Positions 40,508 to 49,353 of a DNA stretch of 64,000 nt are shown piece after piece. Position 1 is the first letter of the stretch; each line of letters begins with the position of its first letter. The DNA is from Desulfitobacterium_A nosdiversum. Its GTDB lineage: Bacteria > Bacillota > Desulfitobacteriia > Desulfitobacteriales > Desulfitobacteriaceae. Location of the stretch: contig NZ_CP172056.1 in assembly GCF_049860565.1 (NCBI RefSeq), positions 558,001 to 622,000 on the forward strand. Direction: 5' to 3'. Both the position numbers and the translations under genes were made by a program. Under the pieces are notes generated by a model that saw only the letters and a program-made list of their open reading frames with translations, was not told the DNA's origin and ran no database searches.

Positions 40508-41467
40508 CTATCGATAAGACAACTGGATGGCTTTTTGAGGACACTGACCCACGCATGTGTAGCACGCGCTGCAGTCTTCGGGGTGAGCTGCCCTTGCCAC
40601 TTTCCGCCCAGCGATCTCCTCAATTTCTAAGACTCCCGTGGGGCAAAAAGCACTGCATAGTCCATCCCCCAGACATTGATCCGTATCAATAAAAATTTCA
40701 ACGCCAGCCCCGGATTCGTTAATTTCCGGCCGACGAGTTCCGATTTTATCCATAACAGGCTGCATATATATCTTTTTTCTTTCTTCAGGAATACTCTTCT
40801 GTGACAATTTCAATAACGATTGCGCAATCGGTTCAAGCCTTTGAGCCGGAATGGAAAGATAAAGTTCAAAATCATCAATTTCACTCGAAGCTCTAGCCCC
40901 ATAACATCCAAAGGAAATATTCATTTCCCCTGTTTTCATCGGTTGAACGATTAAATCAGCGCAGGTTGAATTAAAGCCTGAGGTTTTGAAATTTTGGCGC
41001 TGCCCATTTGCATATGTCTGGGAACAGCAAAGCCACATGGCTTGTTCTGGCCAAAGCGTAAAAACGACGACATCGGGTTCAAAGGGGGCCTTATCTAAAG
41101 GCGCGAGAAGAGTGGCCTTAAAACTTCCCGCTTCGAATTCAGGACGGGAACTAATCATTTTTTGAGCTGTTTCTATATTGGGCATCTTTTTAAAAAGTAA
41201 ATATAGATCACCTGATCGAAGTTTAGAAGACATCTCAACTAAGCCCAAAATACCTGAACCATCAGGGCAAGCATGACTTCGCGGAGGCATATAAAGACAA
41301 TTTCCGCGACGGGCTGTAATTATGGATTGGCAATGTCTCAAAGGGACTGGGGGTTCGACTAATTGCGGCGGCCTTTCCTCATTAGGACGCATCAGCCTTA
41401 CCGCCACAGGGTCCCAGCGAAGCGACAGTGTCTCTTTAAAAATTCGAGTCATTTCTTGGTAATTCAA
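40508..41467 (-). CDS. DUF169 protein fused to two [4Fe-4S] ferredoxin motifs
   Basis: The TTG at 41465-41467 is favoured, with GGGGAAGAG about 6 nt upstream; the longer frame overlaps the preceding gene. The first 230 residues are a DUF169 domain (LRWDPVAVRLMRPNEERPPQ, then FGCYGARASSEIDDFELYLSIP). The C-terminal 60 residues carry CLGDGLCSAFCPTGV and CSACYTCVGQCPQKA. The first motif is slightly irregular (CX4CX3C). DUF169 has no settled function. Neighbouring Fe-S proteins suggest an electron-transfer job. Confidence 0.75.
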   Translation of the reverse strand: MNYQEMTRIFKETLSLRWDPVAVRLMRPNEERPPQLVEPPVPLRHCQSIITARRGNCLYMPPRSHACPDGSGILGLVEMSSKLRSGDLYLLFKKMPNIETAQKMISSRPEFEAGSFKATLLAPLDKAPFEPDVVVFTLWPEQAMWLCCSQTYANGQRQNFKTSGFNSTCADLIVQPMKTGEMNISFGCYGARASSEIDDFELYLSIPAQRLEPIAQSLLKLSQKSIPEERKKIYMQPVMDKIGTRRPEINESGAGVEIFIDTDQCLGDGLCSAFCPTGVLEIEEIAGRKVARAAHPEDCSACYTCVGQCPQKAIQLSYR

Positions 41468-41505
41468 GTTAATCTCTTCCCCTTTTTCTGCTTCTTGTTC
41501 ATCCT

Positions 41506-42639
41506 TTACGGTTCTGCCATAATCCGCTCCCACATTTTTTCCCCTTCAGGTCCTTCAAACATCATCTTCGACTTCTTCTTTAACCCCTCAAAATCTTGCT
41601 CTACATCCAGCAGTAAATTCAAAACATGTTTGGATTGAATCTTATTCGAAGACCGGCCAAAATTTAAAACGCAGGACAAACAATAGGCTGCAAGAATTTG
41701 CGCACCTGAATTCTCTGCCTCATCCAAACGAGCTTTTACCCGGCTATCCGCCATTTCCGGATTAAAATGACTCACCTCGCCGCCGCTTCCACAGCAGGTT
41801 GATGTTTTTTTGTTGTGCTCCATTTCAATCAACTGATATCCCTTTTTTTGTAAAGCAGATCTTACCTGAGAAGCAAATATTCCTTCAAAACGGTCCGGGC
41901 ATGAGTCATGAACTGTAACTCTATACTTTTGACCGAGAACATTAGACTGATTAAAAATGGATAGATTCTCAAGCACCTCATAAACTGTTAAAAGTTTTAT
42001 TCCCATTTCTTTTAAGATGGGTCCGAGTTGGTAGAAACAATTAGGACACACCGCAATTACAGTCTCTATCTTTAAGTCCCGAATTTTTGCCTTAACCGTA
42101 TCTCCATACTTTTTCCCTCGATCCCGTAACCCTAATTGATACAAAGGCAGACCGCAGCAATCTGTCATGAGAATAAGATCCGGATACTTCCGGCACAAGT
42201 TGCTATAAACGGCCCGTGTCAATTGAGGGGAATACGTAAGCATCGTGCATCCGGGGAAAAAGGCAACGGGATTTGCCCTGTTCAGGTTTAAGTCCTGATA
42301 GTCAATACCATTGACTTCGCGATATAACTTGGTCACATCGACTTTTCGATCTGGGAACATATACCGATATTCATTAATAGGTATCTCCCCGGTCTCAACC
42401 GCTTCCGCCCTCATTTCACCAAACATATTTTTAGGGCTTAGTGAGGATGGGCATACTGCTTCACATAGACCGCAGAGGGAGCATTCGTAAGCCTCCTCGA
42501 CATAAGGTTTTCGAGCGGCAATGCTCGCCGGCTCTTCACCTATCTCCTGCAGCATTTGACATTCAGAGGAGCATTGCCCACAGCTTATACAATTTTCCTG
42601 TATCTCCTGACATACCTTACTTAATTTCTCAGAACTCAT
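41506..42639 (-). CDS. HdrD/GlpC-like (Fe-S)-binding oxidoreductase, paralogue
   Basis: A 377-residue relative of 34534-35655 with the same plan: CISCGQCSSEC near residue 17, CSLCGLCEAVCP near 53, then two CCG domains (FFPGCTMLTYSPQLTRAVYS with DCCGLPLYQLGL; HDSCPDRFEGIFASQV with STCCGSGGEVSHF). The two proteins share many identical blocks, such as EYRYMFPDRKV versus EYRYLFPDRDV. Both end in a similar acidic tail with MFxGP. It is transcribed between the DUF2064 and DUF169 genes, and could form the redox partner of the latter. Confidence 0.85.
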   Translation of the reverse strand: MSSEKLSKVCQEIQENCISCGQCSSECQMLQEIGEEPASIAARKPYVEEAYECSLCGLCEAVCPSSLSPKNMFGEMRAEAVETGEIPINEYRYMFPDRKVDVTKLYREVNGIDYQDLNLNRANPVAFFPGCTMLTYSPQLTRAVYSNLCRKYPDLILMTDCCGLPLYQLGLRDRGKKYGDTVKAKIRDLKIETVIAVCPNCFYQLGPILKEMGIKLLTVYEVLENLSIFNQSNVLGQKYRVTVHDSCPDRFEGIFASQVRSALQKKGYQLIEMEHNKKTSTCCGSGGEVSHFNPEMADSRVKARLDEAENSGAQILAAYCLSCVLNFGRSSNKIQSKHVLNLLLDVEQDFEGLKKKSKMMFEGPEGEKMWERIMAEP

Positions 42640-42684
42640 AACGATTTACTCCCTCCTCCACCGTAATAAAATAAGTCGACTTAC

Positions 42685-43533
42685 TTATACTGATTCTCTC
42701 GCAGCAGGAGGAAGAGCAACCGACTGCAGACCCATCTCATTCAGAAAGTGGATTGTCCTTTCCGGAACGGTTACAGAAGGATCATACTTTGCCGCAAGCT
42801 CGATAACACGTAGAACAGGCATCATGCTTGCAAGGTCTACCGGAATATCTATATCTGGTACTTCTTCCACAAAAGCTATGGGAATTTGGTCATCTCCCGC
42901 TTTATTAACCATCATATCCAGTGCGGTAATTCCATCTTTGTTATAAAAAACTTCGTTAAACGTAAAATTCGTCGAGCAAGTCACACCGGCTAAAGAGAAT
43001 CCGCCTTCTTGGCATGCACCTTCCACGAGAGCGGCTCCAATCAATGAACCATCGCTTGCTTTTACTTTACGAACAGCAACCTTCTGCCCAGATACACTTC
43101 GACTTAATTTCTCTAACTTATTTAAAGCATCTTGCAAAATATAGGGCTGCAATGAAGGCAGATCGCCACCGCTAATCAATAAACAATCCGCTAAGCGATC
43201 TTCTGCTCCTGATTTAAGAATGTGGTCTGTCGCATATTGCATGCAGTCGTCGAAACTTCCTCCCTGGTCGGAGAAAATCCCTGCAATTTTTTGAGCATTT
43301 TTAACTTGAACTAAAAGTGAATCTAAGTAGGAACGGTCTCCCTCCTTGTTATAACAGATCCAAACATCTGCCTCTTCAACTGACAGACTTACCTCAATAA
43401 CATCAAGCAAGCAGGCTTCATATAATGCCGTCGCTTCCTCGTAGGTCAGAATACCACCACGGGCTTCCGTTAAGCGTGTCTTACAATCTCCGACTCTTGG
43501 AACCTTAGTAAAAACGAGTATTGCCTTTTTCAT
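42685..43533 (-). CDS. DUF2064/rSAM-selenodomain-associated transferase-1-like protein
   Basis: A 282-residue protein with a nucleotide-diphospho-sugar transferase-like N-terminus: AILVFTKVPRVGDCKTRLTEARGG matches the FxKxPxxGxxKTRL motif of this family, and LLISGGDLPSLQPYILQDAL near residue 120 is the acceptor/metal region. Members are often encoded near ArsS-type radical SAM proteins; one such gene lies at 44342-45322, in the neighbouring operon. It overlaps the GNAT gene by 4 nt, so the two are co-translated. Reaction unproven. Confidence 0.75.
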   Translation of the reverse strand: MKKAILVFTKVPRVGDCKTRLTEARGGILTYEEATALYEACLLDVIEVSLSVEEADVWICYNKEGDRSYLDSLLVQVKNAQKIAGIFSDQGGSFDDCMQYATDHILKSGAEDRLADCLLISGGDLPSLQPYILQDALNKLEKLSRSVSGQKVAVRKVKASDGSLIGAALVEGACQEGGFSLAGVTCSTNFTFNEVFYNKDGITALDMMVNKAGDDQIPIAFVEEVPDIDIPVDLASMMPVLRVIELAAKYDPSVTVPERTIHFLNEMGLQSVALPPAARESV

Positions 43534-44009
43534 GCCTTAATCCCTCCAGTAAAAATCATAGGAGCCGGGTCGCATTCTCCTTTATCCGGGCAAAAATCAC
43601 ATTGTTCTCTATATACTTGGGGCAGCATTTGGGAATCACAGTTTTTGAAACCCAATTTTTTATAAAAACCAACTGCAGATCCTCTTGCCATAGTCGTGAT
43701 GGTGTATAACTTTTTAATTTTAAATTTAGATAAGGGATATTTGCAGCATTTCCATGGATTCTGAAGAATTTCATTTAAAAGGAGCCGCCCAATTCCTTGA
43801 GAATGTCGCTCTTGCTTTACCCCTAGTACTTCTAAAAAAAAGCTATTGTCTTCAACCTCAACAATCTTTGCCCCTCCAAGAGTCTGACCCTCTTTTTTTA
43901 AGATGAGCATCTCTTCGGCCTGGCCTGGAATCCCCATATCATAGTCCCAGAGAATTTCATTAAGTTCTATCTCATCTTGTTCTTTGGCAAACATAATTTC
44001 AGCAGACAT
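43530..44009 (-). CDS. GNAT-family N-acetyltransferase
   Basis: A 159-residue GNAT domain: MFAKEQDEIELNEILWDYDMG at the start, then FFLEVLGVKQERHSQGIGRLLLNEIL near residue 62-87, holding the acetyl-CoA loop Q/RxxGxG/A (SQGIGR), and ARGSAVGFYKKLGFK near 112. The tail has cysteines (CDFCPDKGEC). It is the first gene of the operon that runs to the trigger factor gene, about 100 nt behind the sigma-54 promoter at 44121-44135. Substrate unknown. Confidence 0.8.
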   Translation of the reverse strand: MSAEIMFAKEQDEIELNEILWDYDMGIPGQAEEMLILKKEGQTLGGAKIVEVEDNSFFLEVLGVKQERHSQGIGRLLLNEILQNPWKCCKYPLSKFKIKKLYTITTMARGSAVGFYKKLGFKNCDSQMLPQVYREQCDFCPDKGECDPAPMIFTGGIKA

Positions 44010-44120
44010 AAACTACGTTAAAACCTCCTTTCAGCAAAAATAATTCATCAATAGCTACAAAACACGAGAAATAGTATGGAGTACTTTGTTGAATGAGCCA
44101 GCCTTTACTTTACTAATTAA

Positions 44121-44135
44121 GCAAGAATCGTGCCA
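44121..44135 (-). promoter_or_regulatory. Sigma-54 promoter of the GNAT-to-trigger-factor operon
   Basis: TGGCACGATTCTTGC on the minus strand, GG at 44133-44134 and GC at 44121-44122, 10-bp spacing; almost identical to the ndhF promoter core at 7881-7895. Confidence 0.88.
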
Positions 44136-44209
44136 ACCTAATTAGCTGCGCTCACGTCCTACAAAATCAATGATTTCTATTTTTAGGTGTCTTACATTGG
44201 TAAGACAAT

Positions 44210-44245
44210 TTTTCATTTTGAAAATATATTTTTTCATTTTGATAC
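44210..44245. promoter_or_regulatory. Tandem putative enhancer sites TTTTCA-N3-TGAAAA
   Basis: A perfect dyad at 44210-44224 and a second copy with a degenerate right half at 44231-44245 (TTTTCA-N3-TGATAC) are spaced 21 bp, two helical turns. They lie 76 and 97 bp upstream of the -24 element at 44134. Confidence 0.55.
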
Positions 44246-44270
44246 GAATCGGATAAATAATGAAAAAATG

Positions 44271-44310
44271 CCCCCTAAAAATATCGGTTAAAAACCATTA
44301 TTCTTAGGGG
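44271..44310 (-). terminator. Terminator of the ArsS operon
   Basis: CCCCTAAGAAT (44300-44310) pairs with ATTTTTAGGGG (one mismatch; 44271-44282), then CATTTTTTCATT on the minus strand. It lies about 30 nt after the arsS stop. Confidence 0.75.
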
Positions 44311-44341
44311 ACAATTTCACTAAAGAATTCTGTGTCCGTTT

Positions 44342-45322
44342 TTATGCCGTTGCTCCGCCACAACTGGAACCAGCCCCTGCTGTACAAGCATAGCAATGAT
44401 TCCCGAACACAATCTTTCTCGCTCTAAGTGCAATATCCTTCAGATCCTGAATGCAATTTACACCATTAACCTCCAAGTTCAAGGCTTGATTGAAATCACA
44501 ATCATATAGAGTTCCATCCCAACTTACTGATAACTGGCTGCGGCACATAATTTTCTCGACCGTCGTCGGGTTAAAGGAAGATATCAAGCGATTCATATAA
44601 GTCGTCAAATTTCCGCTTCGTTCAAGAAAATCTCCAAACCTTCCAATGGGATTATTGGTAATTGTAAATAAGTAATTAAAAGAAACCCCATATAAGTGAT
44701 CCAATTTCCTTTTGAATTCCCCTGTCAAGCTTTCCTGACTCGGCGGTAAAAATGCACCCCCAGGATTATAGACTAGATTCAGTACCAACTCGGGATCTTT
44801 AGCGTAGCCTAATTGATTCAGCTTTTGTAGCATCGATATCATTTTCGAGAAATTCCCTTTACCTCGCTGCCTATCAGTATCTTTTTCCGTATAATAAGGC
44901 AATGAAGCAACAATCTCAACTTTATTTTGAGCATAAAGTTCCGGAAGATGAGTATAGCCTTCCTCACTCAGGATAACTAGGTTTGTACGAACAATGGTGT
45001 GGATTTTCCGTTTGCCTGTTTCTTCAATGAGCCACTGAAAATTCGGATTCATCTCCGGTGCTCCACCCGTGATATCCAAAGTCTTGAAGTCATCCTTCTC
45101 AAAGACATCGAGACAGGCTTCCATCACTTCCTTGCTCATCATCTCTTTGCGCACCGCTCCAGCATCAACATGACAATGTTTGCACGCTAGATTACACATC
45201 TTTCCGATATTAATCTGCATAACATCGAGATTCTCATTGGTCATACAGAACTTCTGGCACTCTTCTTTGTCGATAAAGGAAGGAAATGCCTGTAACTGCT
45301 TTAAGTATTTATTCTCCTCCAT
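44342..45322 (-). CDS. arsS: ArsS-type radical SAM protein (arsenosugar biosynthesis family)
   Basis: A 326-residue protein with the radical SAM motif MCNLACKHC (C43, C47, C50), LDITGGAPEMNP near 88, LVYNPGGAFLPPSQESLT near 183, and the C-terminal CYACTAGAGSSCGG. In many relatives the last cysteine is selenocysteine; here the codon is TGT, so it is the Cys form. ArsS is linked to 5'-deoxyadenosyl transfer onto methylated arsenic. It is preceded by an AhpD-like gene (8 nt) and a nucleoside hydrolase gene. The arsenic role is family-based. Confidence 0.85.
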   Translation of the reverse strand: MEENKYLKQLQAFPSFIDKEECQKFCMTNENLDVMQINIGKMCNLACKHCHVDAGAVRKEMMSKEVMEACLDVFEKDDFKTLDITGGAPEMNPNFQWLIEETGKRKIHTIVRTNLVILSEEGYTHLPELYAQNKVEIVASLPYYTEKDTDRQRGKGNFSKMISMLQKLNQLGYAKDPELVLNLVYNPGGAFLPPSQESLTGEFKRKLDHLYGVSFNYLFTITNNPIGRFGDFLERSGNLTTYMNRLISSFNPTTVEKIMCRSQLSVSWDGTLYDCDFNQALNLEVNGVNCIQDLKDIALRARKIVFGNHCYACTAGAGSSCGGATA

Positions 45323-45330
45323 AGCTCCTC

Positions 45331-45663
45331 CTACAGTTCAAGTTTTCTAATAGCATTCTTCGTTTGCATACCATGAGCCAAAGTTGCACCGCCCCTGATT
45401 GCTGCAGCGACATGGACTGCTTCGATCATCTGTTCCTGATTAACACCCATTTCTAAAAGGGTTTGAGTATAGGAATCAATGCAATAGGGACATTGGACGG
45501 CATGAGCAACTGCCAAAGCAATCAAAGCCTTCTCCCTTGCCGTCAATGCACCCTCTTCAAATACCTTGCTGTAATATGACATGAACTTTTCCCATAGCTC
45601 GGGTGCATCCTCACCCATATTCCCAAATTGAACCAAATCATCTGGATTATAGTACGTTTTCAT
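45331..45663 (-). CDS. Carboxymuconolactone decarboxylase/AhpD-like protein, arsenosugar-associated type
   Basis: A 110-residue single-domain protein. AREKALIALAVAHAVQCPYCIDSY (residues about 42-65) carries the CXXC active site of AhpD-type proteins, followed by HVAAAIRGGATLAHGMQ near 83. This version, starting MKTYYNPDDLVQFG, is the one usually found next to ArsS. It could reduce peroxides or disulfides, or have an unknown role in arsenosugar synthesis. It is separated from arsS by only 8 nt. Confidence 0.83.
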   Translation of the reverse strand: MKTYYNPDDLVQFGNMGEDAPELWEKFMSYYSKVFEEGALTAREKALIALAVAHAVQCPYCIDSYTQTLLEMGVNQEQMIEAVHVAAAIRGGATLAHGMQTKNAIRKLEL

Positions 45664-45741
45664 GTTCTATCTCCTATACACCTAACCACGCAGCATAAAC
45701 ATCTTCAGTAAATTTCTTTAAATTATTTATTACTGGAATAT

Positions 45742-46542
45742 TTACCCTGACTGTGTTGTTATCATTCTGTTTGCCATTTTCCAGAAAACCGCTTTCAAGT
45801 TATTCAGATCGAGAAGAATACTATCATAATGATCTTTAAACAATGCAGGATTCATTAAATAAGCGGCAGCAACGACATCCCAGTTGTGAAAGCCATTTAG
45901 ATTGAACCTTTTCATCATGTTTTCGAACCAGTAAGAACATGTCTGAGCGATATATTTTCCTATGGGTTGATCGCAAAAGGAAAGTCTTTCTTTAAACTCC
46001 TGCTTGGTAAAAAAAGCGTCCAGACAGTGATTTCCCGTGACGATAGATAAATTCCTTGCATTTTTCAGGGCACAGGCTGTCGCCGCAGGGTCACAGGAGA
46101 AGTTTAATTCATTCAAAAGAATCCCATTGATGATTAACTCTTGCTGAATTCCGCCCATCAGGACAACCTCAGAGACCTGTTCAAAAATCGTATTGTCCAA
46201 AAGATAGGCTGCATACAGATTGGTCAGGGAACCTGTGGCTAATATCGAGATATTTCCTTTATTCTCTCTAACTGTATCCAGGATATATTCAGCTGCTTCG
46301 CTTTCGATTTGTTTTCTCGATGCGCAGCCTTTAAGCACGGGGATATCCTGTCGGTCAAGATCGCTCAACATCCTGGACGTATTGGCATAAACAGTCTCAA
46401 CATCGCTATTTCCATAGGTTGTTGTAATACCCAGCAGTTCTGCAGAACTTTTACCGAGAAGATAGATCAGAGCCAGACCGTCATCGACATCACAGCCCGT
46501 AACTCCCATCGTATTGTCACAATCAAAGATAATCTTTTTCAT
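45742..46542 (-). CDS. Nucleoside hydrolase (IUNH family)
   Basis: The ATG at 46540-46542 has AAGGTG 6 nt upstream. The 266-residue enzyme has the calcium-binding start DCDNTMGVTGCDVDDGLALIYLL (usual DxDxxxDD pattern with an insertion), GITTTYGNSDVETVYANT near 40, LATGSLTNLYAAYL near 102, and NELNFSCDPAATACAL near 145. It should split N-glycosidic bonds of nucleosides. The neighbouring ABC importer and ArsS suggest a modified nucleoside, for example removal of adenine from an arsenic-linked adenosine; this is an inference. Confidence 0.82.
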   Translation of the reverse strand: MKKIIFDCDNTMGVTGCDVDDGLALIYLLGKSSAELLGITTTYGNSDVETVYANTSRMLSDLDRQDIPVLKGCASRKQIESEAAEYILDTVRENKGNISILATGSLTNLYAAYLLDNTIFEQVSEVVLMGGIQQELIINGILLNELNFSCDPAATACALKNARNLSIVTGNHCLDAFFTKQEFKERLSFCDQPIGKYIAQTCSYWFENMMKRFNLNGFHNWDVVAAAYLMNPALFKDHYDSILLDLNNLKAVFWKMANRMITTQSG

Positions 46543-46624
46543 ATCCAACACCTTATAAATTTAGTACGTTAAAGCTAGGTTTTGAATGATTCCAAACAGA
46601 GCAAGCCTGACTCTTCCATACAAA

Positions 46625-47635
46625 CTAGCCATTTTTAAATAAAACGGCTCTGGTTGTGTCGAACTCAACAGAAACCTTTCTGCCCATCTGTAAATCCTCA
46701 CTCGTCGACACAGACAGCAATAGTCTGATTCCCAGGTATTGAAGGGTAATATGACAATGTTCTCCAAGAAATTCAATCCTGGTGATCTCGTATTCGCCCT
46801 GTTCCGAACCTAGTCGGAGTGCAGTCGGCCGGAACATCGCCTTGTAATTTCCGTCCGGATGAGTCGCCGGAAAGCTTATTACACGGCTCTCAAAGAACCC
46901 GTTCACAACTCTGCCTTCAATATAGCTTGCTTCACCAAAGTAATCGGCGACAGACTGATTGACCGGTGCCTGATAAAGGGACCGAGCTAAATCATCCTGA
47001 ACAATCTTCCCATCAAACATAACGGAAATGCGGTCCGAAATCATCAGCGCTTCCTGGGGATTATGGGTGACTAACACCGTGGCAATGCCCAACTCTTTGT
47101 GCAATTGTACAACGAGATTGCGCATGTTCTGCCGCAGGCTTTCATCAAGACTGGAAAAAGGCTCGTCGAGCAGCAATACTTTTGGTTTTGCAGCCAATGC
47201 TCTGGCCAGCGCGACGCGTTGTAATTGCCCTCCTGACATTTGGGAGATTTTTCGTTTTCCTAAATCGCCTAATTGTACTTTTTCCAGTAATTTTCGAGCT
47301 TCTTTCAGCCGGGTTTCAGTGTTAACGCCCTGTATTTTCAGGGGGAAAGCAATGTTTTCCTCGACGTTCATGTTCGGGAACAAACGCAAATCCTGAAAAA
47401 CAATGACCGTTCTTCGCTGATACGGCGGCAGCTGATGGATGCTTTTTCCGTCCATTAAGATATCCCCTTTATCAGGCGGAAGCAAACCGGCAATTGTTTT
47501 CAGCAGCGTACTTTTTCCGCACCCGGAAGGTCCCAATAAAGAGACCAGTTCTCCGTCATGCACTGAAAAATCGGCAGAGTGCAGCATTTCTGTATGATTA
47601 TAGGATACACAAAGCTTTTGACATTCTAATTTCAA
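46625..47635 (-). CDS. ABC transporter ATP-binding protein (YnjD/PotA-like)
   Basis: The TTG at 47633-47635 has GGAGGG 7 nt upstream. Walker A GPSGCGKST lies near residue 38, the Q-loop VFQDLRLFPNMN near 81, the signature MSGGQLQRVALARALAA near 130 and Walker B VLLLDEPFSSLDE near 152. The last 110 residues form a TOBE-like domain. It energises the importer with the two permeases and binding protein encoded just before it. Gene order matches YnjBCD-type systems, whose substrate is not settled. Confidence 0.87.
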   Translation of the reverse strand: MKLECQKLCVSYNHTEMLHSADFSVHDGELVSLLGPSGCGKSTLLKTIAGLLPPDKGDILMDGKSIHQLPPYQRRTVIVFQDLRLFPNMNVEENIAFPLKIQGVNTETRLKEARKLLEKVQLGDLGKRKISQMSGGQLQRVALARALAAKPKVLLLDEPFSSLDESLRQNMRNLVVQLHKELGIATVLVTHNPQEALMISDRISVMFDGKIVQDDLARSLYQAPVNQSVADYFGEASYIEGRVVNGFFESRVISFPATHPDGNYKAMFRPTALRLGSEQGEYEITRIEFLGEHCHITLQYLGIRLLLSVSTSEDLQMGRKVSVEFDTTRAVLFKNG

Positions 47636-47656
47636 AGGATAACCCTCCAAATTACA

Positions 47657-48469
47657 CTATGCAAAAAAATACTCGCTCTCGTTCTGGCAGAACTTCTTGG
47701 CTGTTTTCTCAAAGATGATAAATATCAGCAATGCCGATCCTACAAATACCAGGCTGTAGGCAGAGGCAATCGTTCTGTCACCGCTTTGCAGATAAGGCAC
47801 CATCATCATTGAAAATGTTTTTACTTTTCCTCCGCCAATGATTAGAGTTATAAAATACTGGCTAAAAGACAGGATGTAGGCTAGACTAGCCGAAGAGATT
47901 ATTCCCGGAAGCAGGGAGGGAAGAGTGATATGGGTCATGACTATACCGGGTGAGGCCCCAAGAACTAGCGCCTGTTCCTCCAGTTTTCGCCCGAATGCAG
48001 CTGTATTATCGGTCATGATTTTGATGGAATAGGGAAGAGCACAGATTAAATGAACCAGGATGACCCCGAATACATTGTCTGCCAATCCCAATCGGATTAG
48101 AATAACATGAATCCCCATCGCAAAAACCGTACCCGGAATAATAATGGGCAATATGGTGCCAAAGCGGATCAGCTCTTTTCCGCGAAAATCATAGAAAACC
48201 AATGCTCTTGCCGTCATCGTTCCGATAATCACAGCTAAAAAGGCAACTGCCATTGAGATGAGTATACTTGAACCCAACACCTGCAAAGCTCCGGAATATC
48301 CTCCAAACAATTCCTGGACCCCCCGCAGGGAAAAGCTCTCAGGAAAAAGCCGAGGCCACGCCCAGCGTCCCGTAAAACTCCACACCGCAATAACTGTAAA
48401 GGGAATAATGATAGAAAATGTAAAAAAAGCAATGAGCAATCTCCAGAAAACCGTGACTTTTTTACTCAT
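47657..48469 (-). CDS. ABC transporter permease (second membrane subunit)
   Basis: The start at 48467-48469 has AAGGGG upstream and overlaps the first permease stop by 8 nt. The 270-residue product has six predicted helices and the EAA-type loop EEQALVLGASPGIVMTHITLPSLLPGII near residues 162-189, which contacts the ATPase. It pairs with 48462-49337. No signal peptide beyond the first helix. Confidence 0.85.
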   Translation of the reverse strand: MSKKVTVFWRLLIAFFTFSIIIPFTVIAVWSFTGRWAWPRLFPESFSLRGVQELFGGYSGALQVLGSSILISMAVAFLAVIIGTMTARALVFYDFRGKELIRFGTILPIIIPGTVFAMGIHVILIRLGLADNVFGVILVHLICALPYSIKIMTDNTAAFGRKLEEQALVLGASPGIVMTHITLPSLLPGIISSASLAYILSFSQYFITLIIGGGKVKTFSMMMVPYLQSGDRTIASAYSLVFVGSALLIFIIFEKTAKKFCQNESEYFFA

Positions 48470-49337
48470 GGGTATCACCCCTTCGCTTCCCTTCCCGCTG
48501 GAATAGCCGGTAATATAACAGCGTTAGCCCCAGGGAAATAAAGAACAGAATCGAGTTTAGGGCCATCGCATAGGGTCTGTGCCGCAAATCCGGATGTGTA
48601 TATTCTATAAAGGCCTGAACCGGCAAGGCTTTGGGGGTTGTTGACCCTAATAAATAAGGAAGCTCATATGCTCCTAAGGAATAGGCAAAAACGATTAAAA
48701 ATGAATTTTTAATCGCCGGCATACTCAAAGGCAGGGTCACATGAATAAACGTTTTCCACGGGGAAGCCCCCAGGTTTCCCGCCGCTTCTCCCAGAGTCGA
48801 GCTGATATTTGCCATAATGGTCAGCACAAAGATCGCAATAAAGGGAACTTCTTTCCAGACATATGCTAAGATAACGCCCAGCCCGTTGTTCATATACAAT
48901 AGGGAGGGAAAAGCATCCTGAGTGTGAATCCATCCCAAGGCATAGGCCCCTCTGGCTAATAATCCATTTTGCGAAAATAGAGCAATGACAAACAAGGCCA
49001 CAACTGTATGCGGAATCAGGATTGGTACTTTAAGCAGGGACAGCATTTTTCCCTTCGCCATCCCTGAAGCAACAAGTACTGCGCTCAAAAATACTCCCAG
49101 CACTGCCGCCAATACTGATGAAACAACAGCGATAAATAGACTGATCCCCATCGAGGCCAGCAAATCCTGACGGTTGAAGATTTCGATATAATATTGAAAT
49201 GTCGGCGTATTTAGACCCAAGGATGGAATGATGCCGAAGCTCTGCACAAGCCCATTGACAATTCCTGCGATAAACAGCAGGCTGAGCAAAGCTACCGGCA
49301 TAACCAGCCAATAGGGTGCCGATTGAAATTTCTTCAC
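48462..49337 (-). CDS. ABC transporter permease (first membrane subunit)
   Basis: The GTG at 49335-49337 has AGGGG 8 nt upstream and avoids overlap with the binding-protein gene, unlike the longer frame starting at 49367. The 291-residue product has six helices and the EAA loop GEAAGNLGASPWKTFIHVTLPLSMPAI near residues 183-209. The periplasmic-facing loops are typical of inorganic or small organic solute permeases of the YnjC type. It is translated together with the second permease. Confidence 0.84.
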   Translation of the reverse strand: MKKFQSAPYWLVMPVALLSLLFIAGIVNGLVQSFGIIPSLGLNTPTFQYYIEIFNRQDLLASMGISLFIAVVSSVLAAVLGVFLSAVLVASGMAKGKMLSLLKVPILIPHTVVALFVIALFSQNGLLARGAYALGWIHTQDAFPSLLYMNNGLGVILAYVWKEVPFIAIFVLTIMANISSTLGEAAGNLGASPWKTFIHVTLPLSMPAIKNSFLIVFAYSLGAYELPYLLGSTTPKALPVQAFIEYTHPDLRHRPYAMALNSILFFISLGLTLLYYRLFQREGKRRGDTHE

Positions 49338-49353
49338 AGCGCTGCCCCTCATT

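Noticed and set aside
44342..44400. Possible selenocysteine site in the ArsS-like protein
   Set aside because: The position often occupied by selenocysteine (GSSxGG) is encoded by TGT, and no in-frame TGA is present before the TAA stop.
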